Shown: positions 24,374 through 33,193, numbered from the stretch's first letter. The stretch: 37,552 nt of DNA from Candidatus Gastranaerophilales bacterium (GCA_944324245.1 CALUVO010000071.1:1-37552), one strand, 5' to 3'. Notes: a model not told the origin generated them from the letters alone. Numbers and translations: made by a program.

Positions 24374-25357
24374 ATGAAAAAGCCGAAAAAAATATTGATG
24401 ATAAACTTTGGCGGAATAGGAGATGAAATCCTTTTTTTGCCTGCAATTTCAAGCTTAAAAAAGGAATATCCCGACGCAAAAATCACGCTTGTACTGGAGC
24501 CCAGAAGCAAGTCCGTAGAAGATTTGTCCAATCTGATAGATGATGTTATCTGCGTCGATATCAAGGGAAAATATAAGTATCTGGAACTTTTCAAATTTGT
24601 TTTAAAAGCCCGTGCAGGCAAATTTGACATGGTATTTTCTTCGGGTGCAAACAATCTTATCCCGCTGCTTTTGTTTTTGACAGGGATAACATACCGCTAC
24701 GGCTTTGAAAGCGGTGCTCTAAGCCGTATATTACTGACAAAAGCCGTAAAACTGAACAAAAATCAGTATGCATCTTTTATGTACCACGAACTCGTAACAC
24801 CGGTTACGGATTATAAAACGGATTATCCGGAAATTGAGACAGGAGAAGTCGAAAAAGAGACAGATTCTGTTTTGATTCATCCCGGTGTGAGCAAAATGAG
24901 TGTAGTACGTCATATGATTAAAACTTGGACTCCTGAAATCTGGGCGGAACTTGTACAAAAGGTTCTTGCAACAGGGAAAAAAGTCTATCTAATAGGCGGG
25001 CCCGATGATAAAGAATGTATTGAAAAAATCACCGAAATGGTAGGCGATGCGCCGAATTTTACAAACCTTTACGGTACAACCAAAAATATCATGGATTTAG
25101 CCCGTCTTACCAAAAAAGCCGAAGTGCTGATATGCTCTGACTCTGCGCCGATGCATATAGGAGTGGGTGTGGGAACAAAAACACTGGCATTATTCGGCCC
25201 GACGGATGAAAAGAAACTTATTCCGAACAATGAAAAATATATTGCAATAAAAAATAACTGTGACTGCAGACCGTGTCTGTGGGACAAACGACAGACCACC
25301 TGCGAAGAATTGAAATGTCTCAAAATAAACCTTGATGATATTATAAATCTGTTATAA
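24374..25357 (+). CDS. Glycosyltransferase family 9 (heptosyltransferase-like)
   Basis: GT9 enzymes such as WaaF/WaaC add heptose to the lipopolysaccharide core. Hallmarks are the N-terminal ILMINFGGIGDEILFLPAISSLKKEYP (acceptor domain) and the C-terminal CSDSAPMHIGVGVGTKTLALFGPTDEKK (ADP-sugar binding). The tail contains a Cys-rich segment, C-D-C-R-P-C-L-W and C-E-E-L-K-C. Cysteines at this place are frequent in GT9 proteins. Length (327) is normal. anmK begins four bases after the stop, which suggests an operon with cell-wall recycling. The sugar and acceptor are unknown; an outer-membrane or capsule glycan is likely. Confidence 0.88.
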   Translation: MKKPKKILMINFGGIGDEILFLPAISSLKKEYPDAKITLVLEPRSKSVEDLSNLIDDVICVDIKGKYKYLELFKFVLKARAGKFDMVFSSGANNLIPLLLFLTGITYRYGFESGALSRILLTKAVKLNKNQYASFMYHELVTPVTDYKTDYPEIETGEVEKETDSVLIHPGVSKMSVVRHMIKTWTPEIWAELVQKVLATGKKVYLIGGPDDKECIEKITEMVGDAPNFTNLYGTTKNIMDLARLTKKAEVLICSDSAPMHIGVGVGTKTLALFGPTDEKKLIPNNEKYIAIKNNCDCRPCLWDKRQTTCEELKCLKINLDDIINLL

Positions 25358-25361
25358 ATAT

Positions 25362-26498
25362 ATGGTCAGAACATACAAAACAGCAATCGGAATGATGTCA
25401 GGAACATCAATGGACGGCATTGATGCTGCACTTGTTCGTATTTACGATGATTTTGGTTTCGAGATACTGAACACCCATACTCTTGATTATCCGAAGGAAA
25501 TTCAAAAAAAACTGTTTGAAATAGCCAATGATAAAGGAACAACAAGCGATATCTGCTTTATGGATTTTATTGTCGGAAAACTGTTTGCGCAATGTGCAAA
25601 TGAGCTATTGGAAAAATCAAATATAAAAGCAGGCGATGTAGATTATATAGCTTCACACGGGCAGACTGTTTTTCATCAGCCGCAAATCAAAGAAATCGGC
25701 GGTATAAAAACAGGAAGCACTCTGCAAATAGGCAATATATCTGCCATTGCCCAATTAACAGGAGTAAAAACCATAGGAGATTTCCGCTCAAAAGATATAG
25801 CAGCAGGCGGTCAGGGCGCACCTCTTGTCCCTTTTGCAGACGAATTAATTTTTAAAAAAGAGGTCAAAAGAGCTATTCAAAATATTGGCGGCATAGGTAA
25901 TGTTACTGTTCTGTCAAAAGATTGTGAGACTTTTGCCTTTGATACAGGCCCGGGAAATATGCTTATTGATTATTTTTGCCGCAAACTCTTTGATATTCCT
26001 TTTGACAAGGACGGAAAAATTGCGGCAGAAGGAAAAGTTGATGAAAAGTGGCTTGATGAACTTTTAAAAGAGCCTTATTATGCCCTAGAACCGCCAAAAT
26101 CAACCGGCAGAGAGCTTTTTAATGAAGATTATGCACGGCATATTTATAAATCCGCACCGGAAAATAAATATGATGTAATAACAACTCTTACTGCACTGAG
26201 CGCAAAAACAATCTTTGATGCATATGAAAGATTTGTATTCCCGAAAACAGATATAGAACAAATTGTTCTCGGTGGCGGCGGGGCTTATAATCCTGTACTG
26301 GTAAAGTTTTTAAAACAGTATTTTAAAAACGTACAGGAAATAAAAACTCATGCGGATTTTAATATTAATGACAAATTTAAAGAAGCTCTGGCCTTTGCTT
26401 TACTTGGCTTTTGTACAATTAACAAAATACCGTCTAACCTTATACACTGTACAGGAGCGAAAAAAAGAGTTATTATGGGAATAACAGCCGATATGTAA
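25362..26498 (+). CDS. anmK: Anhydro-N-acetylmuramic acid kinase
   Basis: AnmK opens and phosphorylates 1,6-anhydro-MurNAc, released in wall turnover, to MurNAc-6-phosphate. Signature blocks are A-I-G-M-M-S-G-T-S-M-D-G at residues 7-18 (phosphate binding), SHGQTVFHQP, GDFRSKDIAAGGQGAPLVP, QNIGGIGNVTVL and DTGPGNMLIDY. Length (378) matches the family. Translation likely depends on the preceding GT9 gene, four bases away, as no strong ribosome site is visible. murQ follows after 47 bases and uses the product, so these two genes form a complete conversion of anhydro-MurNAc to GlcNAc-6-phosphate. Confidence 0.97.
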   Translation: MVRTYKTAIGMMSGTSMDGIDAALVRIYDDFGFEILNTHTLDYPKEIQKKLFEIANDKGTTSDICFMDFIVGKLFAQCANELLEKSNIKAGDVDYIASHGQTVFHQPQIKEIGGIKTGSTLQIGNISAIAQLTGVKTIGDFRSKDIAAGGQGAPLVPFADELIFKKEVKRAIQNIGGIGNVTVLSKDCETFAFDTGPGNMLIDYFCRKLFDIPFDKDGKIAAEGKVDEKWLDELLKEPYYALEPPKSTGRELFNEDYARHIYKSAPENKYDVITTLTALSAKTIFDAYERFVFPKTDIEQIVLGGGGAYNPVLVKFLKQYFKNVQEIKTHADFNINDKFKEALAFALLGFCTINKIPSNLIHCTGAKKRVIMGITADM

Positions 26499-26545
26499 TA
26501 ATATAATCGGTCTATATTTAATTAGTTTTTGGAAAATAAATCAGA

Positions 26546-27433
26546 ATGTTTGAAAAAGAAGCAACCGAATTTATAAACCGTGACACTATTAACATTGACC
26601 TTGTAGGCACTCATGACATGCTGGTTATGATTAATAACGAGGATAAAAAGGTTGCGCTTGCCGTTGAAAAATGTATTCCGCAAATTACAAAGGGCGTTGA
26701 TATAATAGTAAGAAATTTTTTGCATGGCGGAAAATTATTTTACGTAGGAGCAGGAACAAGCGGCAGACTCGGCGTTTTGGATGCTTCTGAATGTCCGCCT
26801 ACATTCAGTACACCAAAAGATATGGTTGTTGGTATTATAGCAGGCGGAGACAGAGCCTTAAGAGAAGCCATTGAAGGAGCAGAAGACTCGGAAGAACTTG
26901 CTCTTGCGGATTTTGATAAATACGATGTCTGCAACAACGATACTGTTGTTGGAATTTCCGCATCAGGCAATGCAAAATATGTAACAAAGTTTTTACAGGT
27001 TGCAAAATTAAAAAAATGCAAAACAATAGCAATAACATCAAACCCTGATGCTAAAATGAAAGAATTTGCCGATTGCTTTATCTGCGCCGAAACAGGAGCA
27101 GAAGCTATTTCCGGTTCCACAAGAATGAAAGCAGGAACGGCACAAAAGATGATTCTGAACATGCTCTCAACAGGAGCAATGGTAAAAATAGGCAAAACCT
27201 ACCACAATCTGATGATAGATGTTAATCCTACAAATGCAAAATTAAAAAGAAGAGCTGTTACAATAGTTTCTGAAATTTGCGGCTGCAGAGAAGTAACTGC
27301 AAGAAATGTTCTTGAAACAAACGGATATAAAATAAAACATGCGGTATTATTTATACTGTATGGTCTGGATTTTAAAGAAGCGGATATGCTCCTGAAACAG
27401 CATCAGGGCGTTCTAAGACGCATCTTTGAGTAG
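26546..27433 (+). CDS. murQ: N-acetylmuramic acid 6-phosphate etherase
   Basis: MurQ cleaves D-lactate from MurNAc-6-phosphate to give GlcNAc-6-phosphate. The sugar-isomerase (SIS) core shows FYVGAGTSGRLGVLDASECPPTF and the catalytic/ligand region GIIAGGDRALREAIEGAEDSEE. VGISASGNAKYV and SGSTRMKAGTAQKM complete the sugar-phosphate site. The C-terminal helical domain (ARNVLETNGYKIKHAVLFIL) is present. Length (295) is typical. The stop codon TAG (27431-27433) is shared with the first bases of the downstream palindromic repeat (AGCGGATTTTC from 27432). The repeat may thus have inserted exactly at, or created, the gene's end. Confidence 0.97.
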   Translation: MFEKEATEFINRDTINIDLVGTHDMLVMINNEDKKVALAVEKCIPQITKGVDIIVRNFLHGGKLFYVGAGTSGRLGVLDASECPPTFSTPKDMVVGIIAGGDRALREAIEGAEDSEELALADFDKYDVCNNDTVVGISASGNAKYVTKFLQVAKLKKCKTIAITSNPDAKMKEFADCFICAETGAEAISGSTRMKAGTAQKMILNMLSTGAMVKIGKTYHNLMIDVNPTNAKLKRRAVTIVSEICGCREVTARNVLETNGYKIKHAVLFILYGLDFKEADMLLKQHQGVLRRIFE

Positions 27434-27788
27434 CGGATTTTCGGACGGACGCCGTGTGAGCGAGAGCGAACCCAGTCCGGGGAGCGAGACACTAAATGAG
27501 CAGAAGCGACAGCGCAGCGAATGACAGTGTCGAGCGTGAAGAAAATCCAAGAAGCGGATTTTGAGCGGGCACGGAGTCGAGGCTTAAAAGCCGAGCGAGT
27601 GCCCATGTGAGTAAGGTTGATGAAGAGAAGAAATTTTAAAATAAAATTTCGAAACGGAATACCAAACCTTACGAACGCCAATAATCCAAGAGCGGATTTT
27701 CGGACGGACAAAGTCCGGGGAGCGAGGTACGAAGTGAGCACAGGCGAAGCAATGCGAACGACAGTACCGAGCGGGAAGAAAATCCAAG
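27432..27788. repeat. Tandem array of three related palindromic units
   Basis: Unit 1 (27432-27551) begins AGCGGATTTTCGGACGGA and ends GAAGAAAATCCAAG. Unit 3 (27691-27788) begins with the same 18 bases and ends with the same 14 bases. Unit 2 (27553-27690) starts AGCGGATTTTGAGCGGG and ends AATCCAAG but has a different centre. Unit ends are inverted complements (GGATTTTC/GAAAATCC), and centres hold GGAC/GTCC, GGGCAC/GTGCCC, GGCTT/AAGCC and GTAAGGTT/AACCTTAC pairs. Units 1 and 3 share GGGGAGCGAG and ACGACAGT/AATGACAGT-type words. The G+C content is clearly higher than in surrounding genes. This resembles mosaic palindromic elements (REP/BIME-like) and appears non-coding. Confidence 0.8.
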
Positions 27789-27968
27789 ACAGCGGATTTG
27801 CCTTCTTTTGCCGTTGAGCTGATGCGAAACGTGCAAAATGGCTTCACGAAATTATCAATAGTTTTTCTTTGAATTATTGATTTGTAAACAGTGAAAGTGC
27901 GGCTGTGGAGCCGAACGAAGTGGCTCGTTAGCATTTTTATATTTGAATTTGTCTCAGACAATTTTTGA
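27789..27968. other. Rest of the murQ downstream gap
   Basis: A fourth AGCGGATTTG start (27791) is not followed by a full unit. GAGCC/GGCTC flank GAACGAAGT near 27908-27926. The palindrome TGTCTCAGACA (27950-27960) recalls the TGTCTGA head of other repeats. No gene is credible. Confidence 0.5.
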
Positions 27969-28985
27969 TTATTCAAAATGAGAAGAAGGATCCGCCATAT
28001 TCAAAAGATTTTTAAAAGTTTTGATGGCAGAAGAGTTATGAAAACTCAAAACACCCGAAGAAACACGGAATACAGGTGATGTTCTCATCATTCTTTTTTG
28101 AAAGTCTTCCTGTGAAATTTTGCCTTCATCCAGTTTTTTCTGGTATTTTTTTCTTGTCGTAACAATATTTAAGTGAGGAAGGAAATATCCAAGCAATGCA
28201 GCCATAAAGGCAATACCGCCGAGTTTTACATAAGCATGTGATTTTCTGGCATATTTAACGAGTTTGTTGTTGTTGCCGGTTTCCTTTAATGCTTTTTCCA
28301 AATTAGCAAATGCTTCGGAATTGTTTGCCTGTGATTGTTTTAATGCATTCAATATTTCATCATTTTTAACTGAATTTGTAATAGCATCCAATTTGTCGGT
28401 AAAGCCGAGTTTTTTGAATACTTTTCTTAAATTACCGCCATGTTTGTTAACTGTTTCAGAAAAATTAACGAGGGCATTGTCCATAGTGCCAAAATCAGAA
28501 TACCAGTCAATCAATTGTTTTTGAGAAACAAAGTTAGAACAGAGTAATTCACCCTGTTTTCCAAATTTATGACGATATTCTCCAGTTGCTTTATCTTTTC
28601 CAATTTGGAAAAGAGGTGCATCTGCATCACCCAAAGTAACAATAGGGATTCCAGATTTTTTAGACACAGCAAAAGCTACAGCTTTGTTAATTAACGGTGC
28701 ACCCGCTGCAGAAAGAGCAACTGCAGGTACATCACGTGTAATAACTTCGCGTTTTTCATCGTTATCACGGGATTTCACAAATCTGCCGCCAAGCATAAAT
28801 AATGTAGCAACAAGGAAAAACATAAGTCTTGTTAAAGAACCATTTGCTTCAATATTGCAGGCATTTCCCAGTCCTTCAAAAACTTTTCTTGCTGTACTTA
28901 TATTTGGTGTTGTGCCAAAGGAGGTATTATTTTTTGTTTTGTTTGCTGCATAAGATTGTGCATTTGAGTATGGTTGTATTTTCAT
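27969..28985 (-). CDS. F-G-leader membrane protein, 338 aa
   Basis: I do not recognise a domain. The protein begins MKIQPYSNAQSYAANKTK and its polar leader ends at Phe23-Gly24. A first membrane segment lies at about 53-70 (TRLMFFLVATLFMLGG) and a second at about 253-270 (KLGGIAFMAALLGYFLPHL), with a largely helical, Asn/Lys-rich soluble region between them. VPAVALSAAGAPLINKAVAFAV (about 83-105) may be a further membrane or re-entrant helix. The ATG overlaps the stop of the upstream gene (TAATG), so the pair is translationally coupled. The position of the C-terminal membrane helix and the basic stretch after it match the partner, which suggests distant paralogy. Confidence 0.75.
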   Translation of the reverse strand: MKIQPYSNAQSYAANKTKNNTSFGTTPNISTARKVFEGLGNACNIEANGSLTRLMFFLVATLFMLGGRFVKSRDNDEKREVITRDVPAVALSAAGAPLINKAVAFAVSKKSGIPIVTLGDADAPLFQIGKDKATGEYRHKFGKQGELLCSNFVSQKQLIDWYSDFGTMDNALVNFSETVNKHGGNLRKVFKKLGFTDKLDAITNSVKNDEILNALKQSQANNSEAFANLEKALKETGNNNKLVKYARKSHAYVKLGGIAFMAALLGYFLPHLNIVTTRKKYQKKLDEGKISQEDFQKRMMRTSPVFRVSSGVLSFHNSSAIKTFKNLLNMADPSSHFE

Positions 28986-29938
28986 TACACAGCCTCCTTC
29001 ATTTGATTTTCTTTAGGAGCCTGTGCTGTTTGCGCTGCAGCATCAGCTTCACCTGTGTTCAATCCGTCTTTACCGGGGAATTTCTTGGAAGTTTGATACA
29101 ACTTTGGTATCAGCATCAGAAACGCAGACAATGCAGCAACTGAAACAATATTTGTCATATTTCTTAAATCTTTTGCTTTTTTATGGAAGCGTTCTATAAA
29201 CTCTTCTGCGGGTTTGTCTGTTTTAGCTGCTTTGTTTGTAAAATCGTCAAGATAATTGGACATATCCTTAAAGAAGTCTTTTATATTAAATTCAGCATTA
29301 TCGCCGAGTTTTATGGTGCTTGCATTATCAAGAAATCTGCCGTTTGCTTTGTTCAGTTTTGTTATTACCTCATCGGCTTCTTTTCTTATTTTACGTTTTT
29401 TTGCACCATTTTGCATGTGGTTGTTCATTAATTCTTTTAATTTATCAACAAGACCTGTTTCTTTTTTGTAATCAACAAAAGCTTTGTTAATAACAGTATC
29501 AATGAAATTCTTTTTAGTTTCTGCTGCATCTTTAAGATTAACAGGCGTTTTTTTCATTAAGGATTTAAAGCCTTCCAGAACTTTTGTTTGAACCTTTGCG
29601 GCTTTACCTCTTAAAAGACCTGCCAGAGTAATTACAGTAAGCGGAACATAGAAAAACGCAGGACCTGATAATAATTCTCTTACAAGTTCTTCCTGACCTG
29701 CTTTGTAGTTAAAATGACCTAACTCTTCTTTATTGCGCAAATATCCCTGAGCAGTACGAGGGATCATCATGCCGGTAGTATCAATTGTTAAAAATTCACC
29801 TAAAAAACCGTTATTTTCTATAAAAGTAGCAAAATTAACCGCAATGTTTCCGAAAGAAGGATTTTTCTTCTGTCGTCGGTCATACTCCGTATTGTTATTA
29901 TTAATACTTCTGGCGTAACTTATTTGTTGTAACTTCAT
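28985..29938 (-). CDS. F-G-leader membrane protein, 317 aa
   Basis: This partner of the preceding entry is also unrecognised. The leader is MKLQQISYARSINNNNTEYD, continuing to P-S-F29-G30. A hydrophobic segment at about 88-108 (AFFYVPLTVITLAGLL) and another at about 265-282 (VSVAALSAFLMLIPKLY) frame a helical, charged region (MKKTPVNLKDAAETKKNF onward) with likely coiled-coil character. The C-terminal 30 residues are Ala/Glu-rich and disordered (GEADAAAQTAQAPKENQ). AGGA lies five bases before the ATG. It is the first gene of the pair. The basic stretch after the last helix suggests that the tail stays in the cytosol. Confidence 0.75.
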   Translation of the reverse strand: MKLQQISYARSINNNNTEYDRRQKKNPSFGNIAVNFATFIENNGFLGEFLTIDTTGMMIPRTAQGYLRNKEELGHFNYKAGQEELVRELLSGPAFFYVPLTVITLAGLLRGKAAKVQTKVLEGFKSLMKKTPVNLKDAAETKKNFIDTVINKAFVDYKKETGLVDKLKELMNNHMQNGAKKRKIRKEADEVITKLNKANGRFLDNASTIKLGDNAEFNIKDFFKDMSNYLDDFTNKAAKTDKPAEEFIERFHKKAKDLRNMTNIVSVAALSAFLMLIPKLYQTSKKFPGKDGLNTGEADAAAQTAQAPKENQMKEAV

Positions 29939-30243
29939 TTCATTCCTACCACAGTCTACATGTTTAGTTAAATCAAAACAGTGATGAAAATTGCTAGCTG
30001 GTAACGATTATTTTAACATATATTAACAAATATGTGTACCCTTTACACTTAATTTTTGTTGTTTTGTTAAGCAATATTAAGATTGTAGCAGGTAAAAACA
30101 GTCTTTAAAATTACTATTTTTGTAGTGTTTTGGGATTTTATAATATTAATTAAAAATGTTAAGCAAAAACGGTCTTATCAAAAAATAGTTTTTTTGATTT
30201 ATAATATTTCAGTATAATTATGTAATTTTAAAAGGAAGAATTA
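29939..30243. promoter_or_regulatory. Divergent promoter region with a degenerate internal duplication
   Basis: The 305-base gap serves two divergent genes. Three words occur twice in the same order: GTTAAGCAA (30066 and 30158), AAAAAC-A/G-GTCTT (30094 and 30165) and GATTT(T)ATAATATT (30134 and 30197). Near 30214 there is TATAAT, a probable -10 for the gene at 30244. The pattern suggests an old duplication of an upstream control segment. No gene lies here. Confidence 0.45.
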
Positions 30244-31314
30244 ATGTCCGAAACAATGCAAATAGGTATCCCCAGAGCAATGTCTTATTACAATTATTTT
30301 CCGTTCTGGTATGGTTTTTTCGAAGATTTAGGTATAAAAATAGTTATTTCTGACAAAACAACAAAACAAACCATGTCATCAGGTTCCGCGCTTGTTGTTT
30401 CAGAAACATGCCTTCCCATAAAGGTTTATGTCGGACATATTCTTAATCTGCTTGAAAAAGGTGTGGACAAGATTTTTATACCGTCTATTCAATCAATAGA
30501 TCACAAAATTTATAACTGTTCAAAAATCAGAGGACTTCCTGATCTTATAAAAAATGTTGTAAAACAAAACTTTACTATTATAGACGCAACACTGGATAAA
30601 TCAGCTAAAAACCAAGGATTGTATGCATTTTTAAAAGAAGCTGTTGCTCCTTTTGGCATAACTGATGAAAAAAGAATTAAAAAAGCATCAAAAGAAGGCT
30701 GGAAAGTCATGAATAATTTTAAAATCATGCTAAATTCCGGTTTGTCTTTTGAAAAAGCTTTGAATTATGCAAAAAAAGGACAGGTAGTAATCACTAATAA
30801 TCAAAAATCTTATCCTATTTCAGTTGCAATTCTTGCACACAACTATAATCTTTATGATGAAAGAATTTCAATGAAGATTTTTGATAAACTCGAAAAGCTT
30901 GATGTAAAAACTTATACAGCAGAGCAGCTTTCTATCGAACAATTAAAAGAAGGCATCTGCTCTATGGATTCCAAACTCTACTGGGCAAATGAATATGAAA
31001 TGACTGGTGCGGCAGGTCATTATTTGCAGGATAACAACATTGACGGTATTATTGCTATAAATGCTTTTGGCTGCGGGCCGGATTCTATAATGATAGAAAG
31101 AATCTCACGTGCAGCAAGAAAGTTCAACAAACCTCTTTTGCATCTTTCTGTTGATGAGCAAACGGGTGAAGCAGGTTTTGTAACAAGAATCGAAGCATTT
31201 ACTGACATGCTTTTCCGCAAAAAACGTGCAAGTATTATAAATAAAATTGATATTAAAGAAGATATAAAAACAAAAACATCTTCTGATGCTGAAATAAAGA
31301 TATCAAAACAGTAA
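30244..31314 (+). CDS. Acyl-CoA dehydratase activase-related protein (DUF2229 type)
   Basis: The N terminus I-G-I-P-R-A-M-S-Y-Y-N-Y-F-P-F-W (residues 7-22) is the hallmark of the DUF2229 family related to 2-hydroxyglutaryl-CoA dehydratase activator/component proteins. Candidate 4Fe-4S ligands are C56 (SETC-LPIK), C92 (YNCSKIRGLPD) and C277 (AFGCGPDS). The block LLHLSVDEQTGEAGFVTRIEAF near the C terminus is also typical. Family members are usually much larger fusions with the ATPase (BcrAD/BadFG) domain, which is absent from this 356-residue version. A reductase-like role in assembling a radical or cluster enzyme is possible but unproven. AAAAGGAAG precedes the ATG. Two WYL regulators follow after 12 bases. 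Confidence 0.82.
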   Translation: MSETMQIGIPRAMSYYNYFPFWYGFFEDLGIKIVISDKTTKQTMSSGSALVVSETCLPIKVYVGHILNLLEKGVDKIFIPSIQSIDHKIYNCSKIRGLPDLIKNVVKQNFTIIDATLDKSAKNQGLYAFLKEAVAPFGITDEKRIKKASKEGWKVMNNFKIMLNSGLSFEKALNYAKKGQVVITNNQKSYPISVAILAHNYNLYDERISMKIFDKLEKLDVKTYTAEQLSIEQLKEGICSMDSKLYWANEYEMTGAAGHYLQDNNIDGIIAINAFGCGPDSIMIERISRAARKFNKPLLHLSVDEQTGEAGFVTRIEAFTDMLFRKKRASIINKIDIKEDIKTKTSSDAEIKISKQ

Positions 31315-31326
31315 TCCAAAGAAAGC

Positions 31327-32295
31327 ATGAAATCTGCAAGGAAAAAACATCTCGCTTTTGAAAATAATATAAGCAAAACAGGCTATAGAGCCCTGTTTGT
31401 GCTGTTTAAACTCTTAAATGCACCGGCTAGCAGGGAAGAAATTCTGACATTTTTTTCAAAAGATCCTATCCTAAAAAATGACATATCAAAAGATACAGTA
31501 ACAATTACCGTAAACACTCTTAAAAAAGCCGGCTGTATTATAAGCAGACCTTCTCAAAGAACAGATAATAAGTATGTTTTAAAGTCGCATCCTTTTGATA
31601 TACATTTTTCTTTGTCAAATATTGATGCGCTCCAATCTTTGCGAGAAAATATTGTGACTTTTCAAGATTTGTATCTTTTGATGCATCTGAACAATTTATA
31701 CATGAAAATTGCAAATCTTGCACCGGATGAGGAAACCAAAAATCTTTTGATATACAAACATCCTCTTTCGGAAATTAATTACGATATTCTTAATGAGCTT
31801 GTAATTTATGCAAGAATAAAAAAGCCTGTAAATATTTCTTATAACTCTCCGGAAAATAAAAATGAAAAACTGGAATTTACACCGGAATATTTAACTTTTG
31901 AAAGCGATAAACTGTATGTCTGGGGATATTGTAAAAAATATAATGAATTTGCATATTTGAGAGTAGATAGGATAAAGAGAGTAAACCTCATCACTGTATG
32001 CACTGCATCTGAAGGATACTTGGAATTTAAAAAACCGGTTGAGTTAATAGTTTACAAATTAAAAGGTTACAGTGCTTTGATGTACAGCGAAAATAAAGAA
32101 GAAACAGTTACCTATGAAGATAAAAACAGTGAATACCCTCTTACAATCAGGGCAGCTGTTTCAAACAAATTCAATTTCTTTCAAAGAATTCTTTCATACG
32201 GAACCGACTGTTTGATTGTTTCTCCGGATTCTGCAAAAACCGAACTCTTAGAGCATTTGAAAAATATAAAAGCGGAGTATGAAAATGAAAAATAA
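31327..32295 (+). CDS. HTH-WYL transcriptional regulator 1
   Basis: WYL proteins are winged-helix regulators whose WYL domain senses nucleotides or single-stranded nucleic acid. The N-terminal HTH is about residues 15-75 (GYRALFVLFKLLNAPASREEIL, then DTVTITVNTLKKAGC). The WYL domain is about residues 150-225, with EFTPEYLTFESDKLYVWGY and YLRVDRIKRV, the diagnostic R-x-D-R-I. A C-terminal extension (WCX-like) follows. The gene overlaps the next regulator by about 11-17 bases. Together with that paralogue it forms a tandem WYL pair, an arrangement seen in PafB-PafC DNA-damage regulators. Target genes are unknown. Confidence 0.85.
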   Translation: MKSARKKHLAFENNISKTGYRALFVLFKLLNAPASREEILTFFSKDPILKNDISKDTVTITVNTLKKAGCIISRPSQRTDNKYVLKSHPFDIHFSLSNIDALQSLRENIVTFQDLYLLMHLNNLYMKIANLAPDEETKNLLIYKHPLSEINYDILNELVIYARIKKPVNISYNSPENKNEKLEFTPEYLTFESDKLYVWGYCKKYNEFAYLRVDRIKRVNLITVCTASEGYLEFKKPVELIVYKLKGYSALMYSENKEETVTYEDKNSEYPLTIRAAVSNKFNFFQRILSYGTDCLIVSPDSAKTELLEHLKNIKAEYENEK

Positions 32296-33193
32296 TAAAA
32301 TTTCTAATGCAGGATACAGGGTATTAGAAATCCTGAAACATCTTATAAAACAACCGCTTTCTCCAGACGAGATGCTCAGGTATCTGGAATCTTCCACAGA
32401 CAATTTATACAGAAAAGAACTTATTCTAAAGTATTTAAATACTTTAAAACTGTTAAATATTGATATAGACAAAACTGACGGGAAATATTTTATAAAACGA
32501 AGTTTGGAATCCATAAATCTGGCTGAAAATGATTTGTCAGCAATACTTTTTATCAGAAAATATATAAATACTATAGGTCATGAAGGTTTTAAAAATAATA
32601 TAGAAGAAGCCCTTCAAATTGTGGAACGCTGTTTTTCTGATAATATCGTCGATTGTATAAAAAGAAATAAGATAAAACCATATACCCCGCAAAAGTCTCT
32701 GATTATAAAAGATGAAAATGTTAAAAAATTTGAAAAATACTGCCATGATGGTTTTTGGCTGGAATTAGAATATAAAAATTATAAAGCCGATAACAAAAAT
32801 GGCTCATACAAAATTGCACCTCTAAAAGTGGTCTACAAAAGAGGAAAGGCTGTATTGATAGCTTATGACCATAAAGACAATGATTACAAAGAATTTGTTC
32901 TTGAAAATGTTATAGATGTAAAACAAAACCCGCAGAAACAGGTAAAAGGCTCTCCCTCTTCGGTTTTATTTAAACTAAAAGGCAGACTTGCAAAGTCATA
33001 TATGCTCAAAAATGATGAAATGCTGGTAGATTCCGGAGAAGATTTCATAATTATTTCCAATAAAAATGAAGACAGGGAACTCTTGATAAGACGGCTTTTG
33101 AGATATTACAACAAATGCGAAATATTGTATCCAAAATTGTACCGCCAAAAAATTATTGAACTGATAAAAGAAATGGAAGCAATGTATGACTGA
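32285..33193 (+). CDS. HTH-WYL transcriptional regulator 2
   Basis: This is the second, diverged WYL regulator. HTH: residues about 5-65 (SNAGYRVLEILKHLIKQPLS, KELILKYLNTLKLLNI). WYL domain: WLELEYKNYKA, IAPLKVVYKRGKAVLIAY and FVLENVIDVK. An ATG at 32279 is also in frame, but GGAG lies only one base before it and seven bases before the ATG at 32285, so the latter is chosen (302 residues). Alignment by eye with the first regulator shows the same order of blocks (NKISNAGYRVLEILK versus NNISKTGYRALFVLF), supporting tandem duplication. It overlaps yraN by eight bases in ATGACTGA. The two probably act as a heterodimer. Confidence 0.85.
   Translation: MKNNKISNAGYRVLEILKHLIKQPLSPDEMLRYLESSTDNLYRKELILKYLNTLKLLNIDIDKTDGKYFIKRSLESINLAENDLSAILFIRKYINTIGHEGFKNNIEEALQIVERCFSDNIVDCIKRNKIKPYTPQKSLIIKDENVKKFEKYCHDGFWLELEYKNYKADNKNGSYKIAPLKVVYKRGKAVLIAYDHKDNDYKEFVLENVIDVKQNPQKQVKGSPSSVLFKLKGRLAKSYMLKNDEMLVDSGEDFIIISNKNEDRELLIRRLLRYYNKCEILYPKLYRQKIIELIKEMEAMYD

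Noticed and set aside
27432-27788. CRISPR array
   Set aside because: Units are about 100-140 bases, palindromic and mosaic, with no regular short repeats and spacers, and no cas genes are present.
27584-27976. Open frames across the palindromic array
   Set aside because: They arise from the GC-rich repeat units on both strands and have no ribosome sites or protein-like composition.
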